A stretch of DNA of 28,487 nt from a virus. Below are positions 5,417 through 12,808 of the stretch, piece by piece. Numbering within the stretch: the first letter of the stretch is position 1; each line of letters opens with the position of its first letter. The notes under the pieces were generated by a model. That model ran no database searches and was not told the origin of the DNA. It saw nothing but the letters and a program-made list of their open reading frames with translations. The position numbers were made by a program, and so were the translations under genes. The stretch is from IMG/VR virus record IMGVR_UViG_3300047157_000081, positions 1 through 28,487 of that record. The stretch is one strand, 5' to 3'.

Positions 5417-5605
5417 ATGGACTACTTTGGAATAGACGATATAGAATCAGTTGCTTATGTTGATAAAAATAACAATGATGTTATTATAAAGTTTGTTGGT
5501 TTTCCCAATGAACTAGCTTCACAGCTATTTATTAACTATGTTATGCTATGTGTTGGCTTTGACTTTGAACCTGTAGATAGTATGCCTAGTACAAAGATAC
5601 ACTAA
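5417..5605 (+). CDS. Small hypothetical protein preceding terL
   Basis: Intact frame of 62 residues beginning MDYFGIDDIESVAYVDKNNN, then VIIKFVGFPNELASQLFINY and ending DSMPSTKIH. It predicts a small alpha/beta protein with no membrane segment or cysteine pair. Similar short proteins starting with (M)xYFGIDDIE occur, to my memory, just before the large terminase in pelagiphage-type genomes; the function is unknown. No strong ribosome binding site is seen. Its last codons form the first copy of a duplicated junction sequence (5574-5591). Confidence 0.55.
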   Translation: MDYFGIDDIESVAYVDKNNNDVIIKFVGFPNELASQLFINYVMLCVGFDFEPVDSMPSTKIH

Positions 5606-5702
5606 ATATGGCTTCAAAACTAAAACCTAAAGATTAAGTTTCACAAAGGTAATTGATGGTAAACACTAACCTGAAAGAACTAAATAGATAGTATGCCTAG
5701 TA
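5574..5702 (+). repeat. 18-bp direct repeat flanking a degraded mini-ORF before terL
   Basis: TAGATAGTATGCCTAGTA occurs at 5574-5591 and again at 5685-5702. Each copy is followed by a similar ATACACTA...ATATGG that ends in a start codon: ATG 5608 for the first copy, ATG 5722 (terL) for the second. The repeat therefore duplicates a gene-end/gene-start junction. Confidence 0.7.
5608..5687 (+). pseudogene. Frameshifted mini-ORF between the repeats
   Basis: ATG 5608 opens MASKLKPKD and then stops. Neighbouring frames give VSQR, VIDGKH and PERTK before the TAG at 5685-5687. It could be one 25-residue basic peptide broken by indels, or debris inside the duplicated junction. No family; low certainty. 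Confidence 0.25.
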
Positions 5703-5721
5703 AAAAATGATACACTATAAT

Positions 5722-6994
5722 ATGGATATTAAAATACCTTACACCCCTAGAAAGCATCAAGCCTACTTACACTAGAAAAAAATATCTAAATAACAGATGG
5801 AATGTATTAGTTTGTCATAGAAGGTTTGGCAAAACAGTATGTATGATTAATCATTTAATTAGGTCAGCATTACTGTCCAAAAATAAGAACCCTAGGTATG
5901 CCTATATAGCACCCACCTTCAAACAAGCGAAAAGTATTGCTTGGGATTACATGAAACAGTTTACAGCAAAGATACCTTACACCAAATTTAACGAAACAGA
6001 ACTAAGAGTAGATTTACCCAATGGCAGCAAGAATAACTTTACTAGGTTCAGAAAACTCTGATGGGTTAAGAGGTATATACCTTGATGGATGTGTGATTGA
6101 TGAGTACGCAAATGTAAACAGTAAGTTGTTTCCAGAAATAATTAGACCAGCACTATCAGATAGAAAAGGTTACTGTGTGTTTATTGGTACACCAGCAGGA
6201 ATGAACAATAACTTTTATGAACTATACCAACACGCACAAGGTGCAGATGATTGGTTTAACTACAAAGCAAAAGCTAGTGAAACAAAAATTGTAGATGCAG
6301 AAGAGTTAGTCAAGGCAAAAGAAGTAATGGGTGATAAGAAGTACCAGCAAGAGTTTGAATGTGATTGGATAGCAAACATAGAAGGTGCAGTATATTCAGA
6401 TGTACTTGTAAGATGGAAGATCAAAAACAATTAACTAGAGTTCCCTACGATCCATCACTACCAGTATCTACCGCATGGGATCTTGGGGTATCTGATCATA
6501 GTGCTATTATATTCTATCAGCAGTTAGGAAGAGCATTAATATAATAGATTACCATGAAGAAGAGGTCAAGGTTTACCTTACTATTACAGATGATTAAGGA
6601 TAAAGATTATGTTTACAAAGATCATTTTGCACCACATGACATTGAAGTTACAGATTTTGGTAATGGCAAAACCAGGAGAGAGGTCGCCTACCAATTAGGA
6701 ATTAGGTTTAAAGTCGTTCCAAAAATTCCACTAGAAGATGGTATACACGCAACCACAATGACCCTACCTAGATGTTGGATTGATACTGACCATTGCAAAA
6801 AGTTAATAGATGCGTTAAGACATTACCACAGGAAGTATATTGACAAAAATAGAATGTTCAGATCGAAGCCTGTACACGATTGGAGTTCTCATGCTTGTGA
6901 TGCAATGCGTTACCTAGCTGTTGGACTACAAGAAATTAATACTAGACAAACTGCTCCACAAAGTGTAGCAGATAATGAGTACAGGATTATATAA
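5722..6994 (+). CDS. terL: Terminase large subunit (ATPase/nuclease), several frameshifts
   Basis: Pieces in successive frames form one protein of about 424 residues. Walker A is CHRRFGKT (near 5813-5836, after RWNVLV) and AYIAPTFKQAKSIAWDYMKQ follows. Walker B with catalytic carboxylate is IYLDGCVIDEYANV (near 6075-6110), then YCVFIGTPAGMNN, the coupling motif. The nuclease half starts STAWDLGVSDHSAIIFYQQ, continues DYHEEE and ends VHDWSSHACDAMRYLAVG, supplying the metal-binding acidic residues. This is the motor that packages DNA through the portal. Breaks lie near 5775, 6040, 6410 and 6540-6570, so the apparent fragments are not separate genes. Start ATG 5722; the size suits short terminases of marine podoviruses. 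Confidence 0.9.
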
Positions 6995-6996
6995 TT

Positions 6997-7218
6997 ATGG
7001 GATCACTTTTTAAACCAAAAATGCCACCGCTGCCACCAGTTCAACCTTTGCCAGAACCGCCTAAAGCAGAAGTCTCGCAAGAAGAAAAAGACAGGATTGC
7101 AGCAGAACAAGCAGCGATTGAAAGAAAAAGAAAAGGCAGAAGATCAACAATATTAACTGGACCACTAGGTGTTGAAGAAGAAGCTGAGACAGAACAGAAA
7201 ACTTTATTAGGATCATAA
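6997..7218 (+). CDS. Proline/glutamate-rich virion-region protein, paralogue A
   Basis: Intact 73 residues: a proline-rich start (KPKMPPLPPVQPLPEPP), an E/A/K-rich helix, and a C-terminal motif GRRSTILTGPLGV ending EQKTLLGS. This short family lies between terL and the portal gene in many T7-like and marine podoviruses. The C-terminal motif returns in the gene at 7423, so the two are tandem paralogues. It starts 3 nt after the terL stop and ends in an overlap with the next ATG. Its role is not established; the position suggests a head or connector assembly helper. Confidence 0.65.
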   Translation: MGSLFKPKMPPLPPVQPLPEPPKAEVSQEEKDRIAAEQAAIERKRKGRRSTILTGPLGVEEEAETEQKTLLGS

Positions 7219-7421
7219 TGTTAGAAAAATTAAAAAGATATTTAAAAAAAAAAACCAAAAGTAAAAAAAGTAAAAAAGAACTTAGTATAAAGCAATAGAT
7301 CATGGTAATGACATTACTTTTGAAAACGAAGTTAAAAAACCAGAAGTAAAAGAAGTTAAAGAAACAATTTACGAAAGAAACAAAAGCAGAAACTAAATCA
7401 TCATTAACATTTGGAGAATAA
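7218..7421 (+). CDS. Lysine-rich small protein, frameshifted
   Basis: ATG 7218 overlaps the previous stop. The first frame gives MLEKLKRYLKKK and runs through a poly-A tract (a likely indel site at 7240-7250). A neighbouring frame continues AIDHGNDITFENEVKKPEV and KETI, and a third ends KETKAETKSSLTFGE at TAA 7419-7421. The result is about 67 residues, basic at the N-terminus and E/K-rich after. No family recognised. It sits between two paralogous genes and is translationally coupled to both. Confidence 0.45.
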
Positions 7422-7422
7422 T

Positions 7423-7658
7423 ATGGGTGGAGCAGTAGCAAGAATAGTTAGACCAAAGACCAAAACCACCACCTGCACCAGCTCCTGTAGTTGCACCTAC
7501 TGCAGCAGAAGTTTCTCAAAGCAACAGCAACAAATATGGATGGTTATGATGCAAGAAAGACTAAAGCAAAAGGTAGATCAACAACAATTATGACAAGTTC
7601 TAAAGGTGTAGAAGATGAAACATTAACATTAGGTAAGAAAAGTTTATTAGGACAATAA
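7423..7658 (+). CDS. Proline-rich virion-region protein, paralogue B, frameshifted
   Basis: ATG 7423, MGGAVARIVRPK, then after a shift KPPPAPAPVVAPTAAEVSQS, then GYDARKTKAKGRSTTIMTSS and finally GVEDETLTLGKKSLLGQ, stopping at 7656-7658. The C-terminal pattern GRSTTIMTSSKGVE...LLG mirrors GRRSTILTGPLGVE...LLG of the gene at 6997, so this is a tandem paralogue with a proline-rich N-terminus and the same end motif. The stop overlaps the portal ATG. Function unknown, probably head assembly. Confidence 0.6.
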
Positions 7659-9291
7659 TGGCAAGAACAGATTTAACTAAAAATTTATTATCAAGATACG
7701 AAAGACTAGAAGGTCAAAGACAAAACTGGGAAACACATTGGCAAGAAGTTGCAGATTATATGCAACCAAGAAAAGCAGATGTAACTAAAAAAAGAGCTAG
7801 AGGTGATAAAAGAATGGAACAATTTTTGATTCATCACCTATACAAGCAGTAGAATTATTAGCAGCATCATTACATGGTATGCTAACAAATCCATCTACAC
7901 CTTGGTTTACTTTAAGATTTAAAGATGAAGATATTGATAATGAAGATGAAGCAAAACTTTGGTTAGAAGCAGCAACAGATGCAATGTACACAGCATTTAA
8001 TAGATCAAACTTTCAACAAGAAATATTTGAATTGTATCATGACCTAATTACTTTTGGTACTGCAGCAATGTTTATCGAAGAAGATGATGATGACATTATA
8101 AAATTTTCAACAAGACATATCAACGAAGTATTTATTGCAGAGAATGATAAAGGTAGAATAGATACTATCTTAGAAGATTTAATATATCAGCTAGAGCTGC
8201 AATACAAAAATTTGGAGAGCAAGTATCATCAAGATGTTCAAGTAAAGCAAAAAAAGATCCTTACGAAGAAGTAGAAATACTACACGCAGTTTATCCAAGA
8301 TCAGATTTTAATCCTAAGAAAAAAGATAAAAAGCTAATATGCCATTTGAATCTGTCTATATGGAATATAAAAATGGTAATGAATTATCTGTTGGTGGATT
8401 TAAAGAGTTTCCTTTTGTAGTACCAAGATATTTAAAAGCATCAAATGAAATCTATGGAAGATCACCTGCAATGACAGCATTACCTGATGTTAAGATGTTA
8501 AATGAAATGTGTAAGACTACAATTAAAGCTGCACAGAAACAAGTAGACCCACCACTATTAGTTCCTGATGATGGTTTCTTATTACCTGTTAGAACTGTAC
8601 CAGGTGGATTAAATTTTTATAGATCAGGTACAAGAGATAGAATTGAACCATTAAACATTGGTGCAAACAATCCATTAGGTTTAAACATGGAAGAGCAAAG
8701 AAGAGATAGTATTAGAGCTGTGTTCTATGTAAATCAATTAATGATGCAACAAGGTCCACAAATGACAGCAACAGAAGTTATCCAAAGAAACGAAGAGAAG
8801 ATGAGATTGCTTAGGACCTGTATTAGGTAGACTACAATCAGAATTATTAAAACCATTAATTGATAGAGTATTTGCAATATTACTTAAGAAACAATATGTT
8901 ACCACAAGCACCAGAGTTTTTATCAGGTAGAGATATAGAAATAGAATATGTTTCACCACTTGCTAAAGCACAAAATCTACAGAGTTACAATCTATTATGA
9001 GAGCAGTAGAAATACTAGGAATCATTAGCAAATGTAGCACCAGTATTTGATTATGTTAATTTTGATAATTTAGTTAAACACTTAGCAGACATTGTTGGTG
9101 TGCCACAAAAAATATTAAAATCACAAAGTCAAGTCAATGCAGAAAGACAACAAGCACAACAACAACAACAGGAGCAAATGCAACAGATGCAACAACTACA
9201 ACAAGTTGCTAAAGCAGGAGGAGATATAGCACCACTAGCGAAAGCATTGCCAGAAGAAGCAAGAGCTGTAGCAAATGCTGAAGTGGAATAG
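7658..9291 (+). CDS. Portal / head-tail connector protein (T7 gp8-like), many frameshifts
   Basis: Joined frames give about 540 residues. Characteristic stretches in order: RYERLEGQRQNWETHWQEVA, SSPIQAVELLAASLHGML, TNPSTPWFTLRF, ELYHDLITFGTAAMFIEEDD, GGFKEFPFVVPRYLKASNEI, YGRSPAMTALPDVKMLNEMC, KQVDPPLLVPDDGFLLPV, GPQMTATEVIQRNEEK and GPVLGRLQSELLKPLIDRVF. These are hallmark segments of the podoviral connector that forms the 12-mer channel for DNA. The C-terminus (residues after about 470) is glutamine-rich (AQQQQQEQMQQMQQLQQ) and then alanine-rich. Breaks occur near 7825, 8190, 8230, 8335, 8812, 8890, 8980 and 9025. The stop is at 9291. Confidence 0.9.
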
Positions 9292-9292
9292 T

Positions 9293-9512
9293 ATGGAAGA
9301 TAAACAAACAATTAGAAAAATATTATGAAAAAATTAAAAAAAAATTACAATACATATTCAATACAGACGAAGGCAAAGAAGTCTTGTCTGATCTTGAAAA
9401 AAGATGTCATTATCATTCTACCACTAATGTAAAAGGTGATAGTCATGAAAGTGCATACATGGAAGGACAACGTAGTGTCCTTCTATTTATTAAATCAATG
9501 CTACGAAAATGA
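9293..9512 (+). CDS. Bbp19-like small phage protein, one frameshift
   Basis: ATG 9293 one nt after the portal stop. After MEDKQ, an early indel near 9312 leads into LEKYYEKIKKKLQYIFNTDE and GKEVLSDLEKRCHYHSTTN, then SHESAYMEGQRSVLLFIKSM, ending LRK* at 9510-9512. The pattern (I)FNTxEGKxVLxDLxxRC...YxEGxRxVxLxI is that of the Bbp19-like phage proteins usually found between portal and scaffold. About 72 residues, alpha-helical. Its role in head assembly is not known to me. Confidence 0.6.
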
Positions 9513-9526
9513 AAAGGAAAATAAAT

Positions 9527-10411
9527 ATGTCAAGAACAGATAACACAGGAAACTGTGCCTGTAGAAACAACGACTACAGAAACAGTAACACACCAACAAC
9601 ACTGCAACTAATGTTGCAAAAACCAGATACTCCTCACCAACAACAGAACAACCTAAAGTCGCTCATCTTGGAAAGATTCTATTAGTGAAGAGTTTAGAAA
9701 CGATCCTAACATAGAAAAGTTTACAGAGATAGATGCGTTAGCAAAATCTTATATCAATGCAACAAAATGATTGGTCAAGATAAAGTTGTTATACCAAATA
9801 AAAATTCTACAGAAGATCAATGGAATGAAGTTTATGATAAATTAGGTAGACCAGAATCTGCTGATAAATATACTTTAGATGCAAAATCTGAAGTTGTTCC
9901 TTTGATGAAATGCAATTAAATCTTTTGCAGAACAATCACATAAGCTAGGTTTAAATAATAAACAAGCTCAAGGTATCTTAGAGTTTTATAAAAATAATAT
10001 GGAAGGTACAGCTCAACAATCAAAGATTGATACTGAAACTGCTCAAGCTCAAGCTGAACAACAGTTAAGACAAGAGTGGGGTAGAGACTTTGAAGGTAAA
10101 GTAAAACAAGCTGGTGCATTAGCAAAAGCTAATATTAATCCAGAAGTTTTAGATATGACTTATCAAATGGTACAAGACTTGGAGATCATCCAGAGATTAT
10201 AAAAGGTTTTGCAAAGATAGCAGGTATGATGTCAGAAGATAAAATTGTTGCAACAGAAAGCGAAAATGCTAAATTCAGTTGCAGATATTGAAACTGAAAT
10301 ATCTGCTATTACTAATGATAGATGGACCTTATTGGAATAAAGCAACATCCAGATCATGATAAAGTAGTACAACAAGTTTATACATTAAGAGAAATGTTAA
10401 ATGCCAAGTAA
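9527..10411 (+). CDS. Capsid scaffold protein (T7 gp9-like), many frameshifts
   Basis: ATG 9527. The N-terminus is Thr/Val/Pro rich (VPVETTTTETVTP-like across two frames). The conserved middle reads FRNDPNIEKFTEIDALAKSY, INATKMIGQDKVVIPNKNS, then WNEVYDKLGRPESADKYTLD, then SHKLGLNNKQAQGILEFYKN and GRDFEGKVKQAGALAKANI. It ends YWNKQHPDHDKVVQQVYTL and LREMLNAK at 10409-10411. This acidic, helical, N-terminally disordered layout between portal and capsid is diagnostic of podoviral scaffold proteins, which direct procapsid assembly and leave before DNA fills the head. Breaks are frequent in 9540-9700 and near 9768, 9910, 10185, 10265 and 10325. Confidence 0.8.
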
Positions 10412-10440
10412 ATAATCTTAATGATAAGAGAAAACTTAGA

Positions 10441-10619
10441 AATATTGCGGTTGTAAAGGAACAGGTTCTTTTTCAAAAATTAATCCCTTGTAAGGGGTTA
10501 TTATAGTAGGTAAGACAATTCGCAAGAACCTTACTGACAAGAAGGAATAGACTCTAGTCTAACAGACTTTAAATGCAAGAATGCCTACTAATTTGAGTGG
10601 AGAACCTTTCTGTTTTTTT
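10441..10619 (+). ncRNA. Structured leader between scaffold and capsid genes
   Basis: No gene is seen in 10412-10646. AGGTTCTT (10463-10470) is complementary to AAGAACCT (10524-10531) and, with one G-U pair, to GAGAACCT (10600-10607). Inside the first pairing lies a hairpin TAATCCCT/AGGGGTTA (10481-10500, TGTA loop). GTAAG (10510-10514) can pair with CTTAC (10530-10534), which competes with the outer stem. A TAGAC/GTCTA hairpin follows (10548-10561). A run of Ts (10613-10619) ends the element, 27 nt before the capsid ATG. Mutually exclusive stems plus a T-run suggest an attenuator, processing site or regulatory leader. Confidence 0.45.
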
Positions 10620-10646
10620 AAATAACAATAAAATGGAGAGACAATT

Positions 10647-11505
10647 ATGTCATCACAAATAACTACAGCATTTGTACAGCAGTATTCTGCTAACATACAA
10701 ATGCTATCTCAACAAATGGGATCGTTATTAAGAGACAAAGTCAGTGTTGAAAGTGTTGTTGGAAAAAATGCTTTCTTCGATCAAGTTGGTTCAGTAACTG
10801 CAGTTGAAAAAACTAGCAGACATTCAGACACTCCGCAAATAGATACACCTCACTCAAGAAGAAGAGTATCTCTTGCGGATTATGAATTTGCTGATCTAAT
10901 CGATCAACAAGACAAAGTAAGACTCTTAATTGACCCGACTTCATCTTATGCTCAAGCCGCTGCTATGGCAATGGGAAGAGCAATGGATGATGTGATCATT
11001 GCTGCTGCAACTGGTACTGCGTTTACTGGTGAAACAGGATCAACAAGTCAAGCTGCTCAAACAGCAATCGCTGCATGGTTCTGCTGGTTTAACAATCGCT
11101 AAATTAAGAACTGCAAAAGAAAAGTTTGATTTAGCAAGTGTAGATCCTTCTATCCCTAGACACATTATAGTAGGACCAGAGCAAATCACAAACCTTTTAG
11201 GAACAACTGAAGTAACAAGTTCAGATTTCAACACTGTCAAAGCATTGGCAAATGGTGAAGTAAACTCGTTCCTTGGGTTTTAACTTTACTGTATCAAACA
11301 GACTTAGCAAAATCAGGTAACGACTAGAACTTGTATTGCTTTCGCACAAGATGGTATCACTCTAGGAATTGGTAAAGATGTAAATGCAAGAATAGACGAA
11401 AGAGCAGACAAATCGTATGCTACTCAAGTTTACTACTGCATGAGCATTGGTGCTACTAGAATGGAAGAAGCAAAAGTTCTTGGTATAGTATGTCAAGAAG
11501 CATAA
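10647..11505 (+). CDS. Major capsid protein, three frameshifts
   Basis: ATG 10647 with GGAGAG 8 nt before. The N-terminal frame is MSSQITTAFVQQYSANIQML, SVESVVGKNAFFDQVGSVTA, RHSDTPQIDTPHSRRRVSLA, DYEFADLIDQQDKVRLLIDP and AAAMAMGRAMDDVIIAAATG. After shifts near 11085 and 11285-11325 come LRTAKEKFDLASVDPSIPRH, IVGPEQITNLLGTTEVTSSD and RADKSYATQVYYCMSIGATR, ending LGIVCQEA at 11503-11505. The HK97-fold pattern (N-arm, DY.. loop, P-domain helices, MEE... end) and its place after scaffold identify it. About 286 residues, shorter than T7 gp10 but usual for pelagiphage-type capsids. Its own leader may set its high expression. Confidence 0.85.
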
Positions 11506-11520
11506 TAGGAGGATATATAT

Positions 11521-11983
11521 ATGGCTACAGTTTATTCAATACAAAAGACTAAATGGGACCAAAATGTTCCTTCAGAAAAATAGATACTACTGAACTAGCA
11601 GGTAGAGTAAGAGTTGCTTTGCAGAATATGAAGCAGCTTCTCTAGCATCTGGTGATGTTATTCAAATGTTTAATTTACCAAATGGTGCAAGAATCATTAT
11701 CTGGTAGATTAGCACATGATGCATTAAATGGTTCAACTACTTTATCAGTAGGTTATGCTGCACACACAAATGCAGCAGGTACTGCTGTAAGTGCTGATGC
11801 TGCTGCTTATAAAGCAGCTGGCTGCTTCAGCTTCAGCTACTGCTGCAAATGTTGCAACACTATTGCATTAGGTGAAAACTCTATTGTAGATGCTAACAAG
11901 ATGGTTTACCTGTTCAGTTACTCTAGGTGGAGCTGCATGGTACTGGTACTATTCAATTAACTATGATGTACGTTGTAGATTAA
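11521..11983 (+). CDS. Probable capsid decoration / head structural protein, frameshifted
   Basis: ATG 11521 preceded by AGGAGG. MATVYSIQKTKWDQNVPSEK leads, after a shift near 11580, to IDTTELAGRVRVAFAEYEAA, then SGDVIQMFNLPNGARIISGR, LAHDALNGSTTLSVGYAAHT and an alanine-rich stretch. It ends GTIQLTMMYVVD at 11981-11983. The composition (small beta-rich domain, GDVI...LPxGARI, STTLSVG) is like small coat or decoration proteins that follow the capsid gene in marine podoviruses. About 155 residues. A hairpin terminator follows immediately. Exact virion role inferred. Confidence 0.6.
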
Positions 11984-11997
11984 TAAATAAAATTTTA

Positions 11998-12022
11998 GGT
12001 GGGGGAGTAATCCCGCCTTTTT
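11998..12022 (+). terminator. GC-rich hairpin with T-run after the capsid/decoration genes
   Basis: GGTGGG (11998-12003) pairs with CCCGCC (12012-12017), one G-U pair, loop GGAGTAAT, followed by TTTTT (12018-12022). The ATG of the next gene starts directly after the T-run, so the hairpin may also hold that gene's Shine-Dalgarno (GGGGGAG). Confidence 0.7.
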
Positions 12023-12222
12023 ATGAAAAAGATACAAGATTTAAAACCTGTACTACATTTTAAAAAAGATAATTATGTATACAGATATGTGTTAGTAGAT
12101 AGGTTTAAGCATGATACTAAATATCATTATGGCTTTGATACTAAAGAAGAAGAACAGAAGAAGAAATATTTGCTTTAGAAAAAGATAGACAGATAAGGCG
12201 AAAGTATATTATAAGGAAATGA
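12023..12222 (+). CDS. Small hypothetical protein, one frameshift
   Basis: ATG 12023 directly follows the terminator T-run. The first frame is MKKIQDLKPVLHFKKDNYVY, RYVLVDRFKHDTKYHYGFDT, KEEE; after a shift near 12150 it ends EEIFALEKDRQIRRKYIIRK at TGA 12220-12222. The product is basic, aromatic and beta-rich at the start and helical at the end, about 65 residues. The stop lies 1 nt before the tail tubular A start. No family recognised. Its start implies either readthrough of the hairpin or a separate transcript. Confidence 0.45.
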
Positions 12223-12223
12223 T

Positions 12224-12805
12224 ATGGCATCAGTAGTAGACATTTGTAATGGAGCATTAAATCAACTAGGTGCAACAACTATCCTTTCACTAACAGAAGA
12301 TTCAAAAAATGCTAGACTTTGTAATCAAGATACACTCAAGTAAGAGATCAGTGTATTTAGATCACATCCTTGGAACTGTTTACAGAAAAGAGTAGAACTA
12401 GCAGCAGACACTACAGCTCCTGCTTGGGGTTTTAGTTATGCTTATACATTACCAGCAGATTGTTTAAGATTACTTCGAATATTAGATTATGATTTAACTA
12501 CAAAGTAGAAGGTAGAAAAATATTAAGTAATACATCTACTATGAAAATTTTATACATTGCAAGAGTTACAGATCCTAATGAATACGATGAATTATTAAGA
12601 GAAACTTTATCTGCTGCTTTAGGTGCTGATATTGCTTATGCAGTTACATCATCTAATCCAGCAACTCAAAATATGTATCAATTTGTTTCAAGATAAATTA
12701 AAAGATGCTAGATTTGTAGATGCAACTGAAGGTCAAAACAATTCACCTGATCTTGGAATGACAGATCAAATAGATGCTAGTACATTTATTAACTCAAGGT
12801 TTTAA
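12224..12805 (+). CDS. Tail tubular protein A (T7 gp11-like adaptor), frameshifted
   Basis: ATG 12224. MASVVDICNGALNQLGATTI, LSLTEDSKNARLCN, RDQCVFRSHPWNC-type segment (FRSHPWNCLQKRVELAADTT), APAWGFSYAYTLPADCLRLL, then SNTSTMKILYIARVTDPNEY, DELLRETLSAALGADIAYAV, ending FINSRF at 12803-12805. The W-G-x-x-Y-x-Y-x-L-P-A-D-C-L-R motif and length near 193 residues are typical of the podoviral adaptor ring joining portal to nozzle. Shifts near 12335, 12505 and 12690. It is directly followed by the nozzle gene, as in T7. Confidence 0.85.
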
Positions 12806-12808
12806 TAA

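Noticed and set aside
7061-7441. 126-residue minus-strand frame rich in F and L
   Set aside because: It is the shadow of K/E-rich coding sequence on the plus strand (7000-7420), has no start signal, and its composition is that of reversed lysine codons.
10431-10466. Small ORF MIRENLEILRL after the scaffold gene
   Set aside because: Eleven residues, no ribosome binding site, and it runs into the structured leader.
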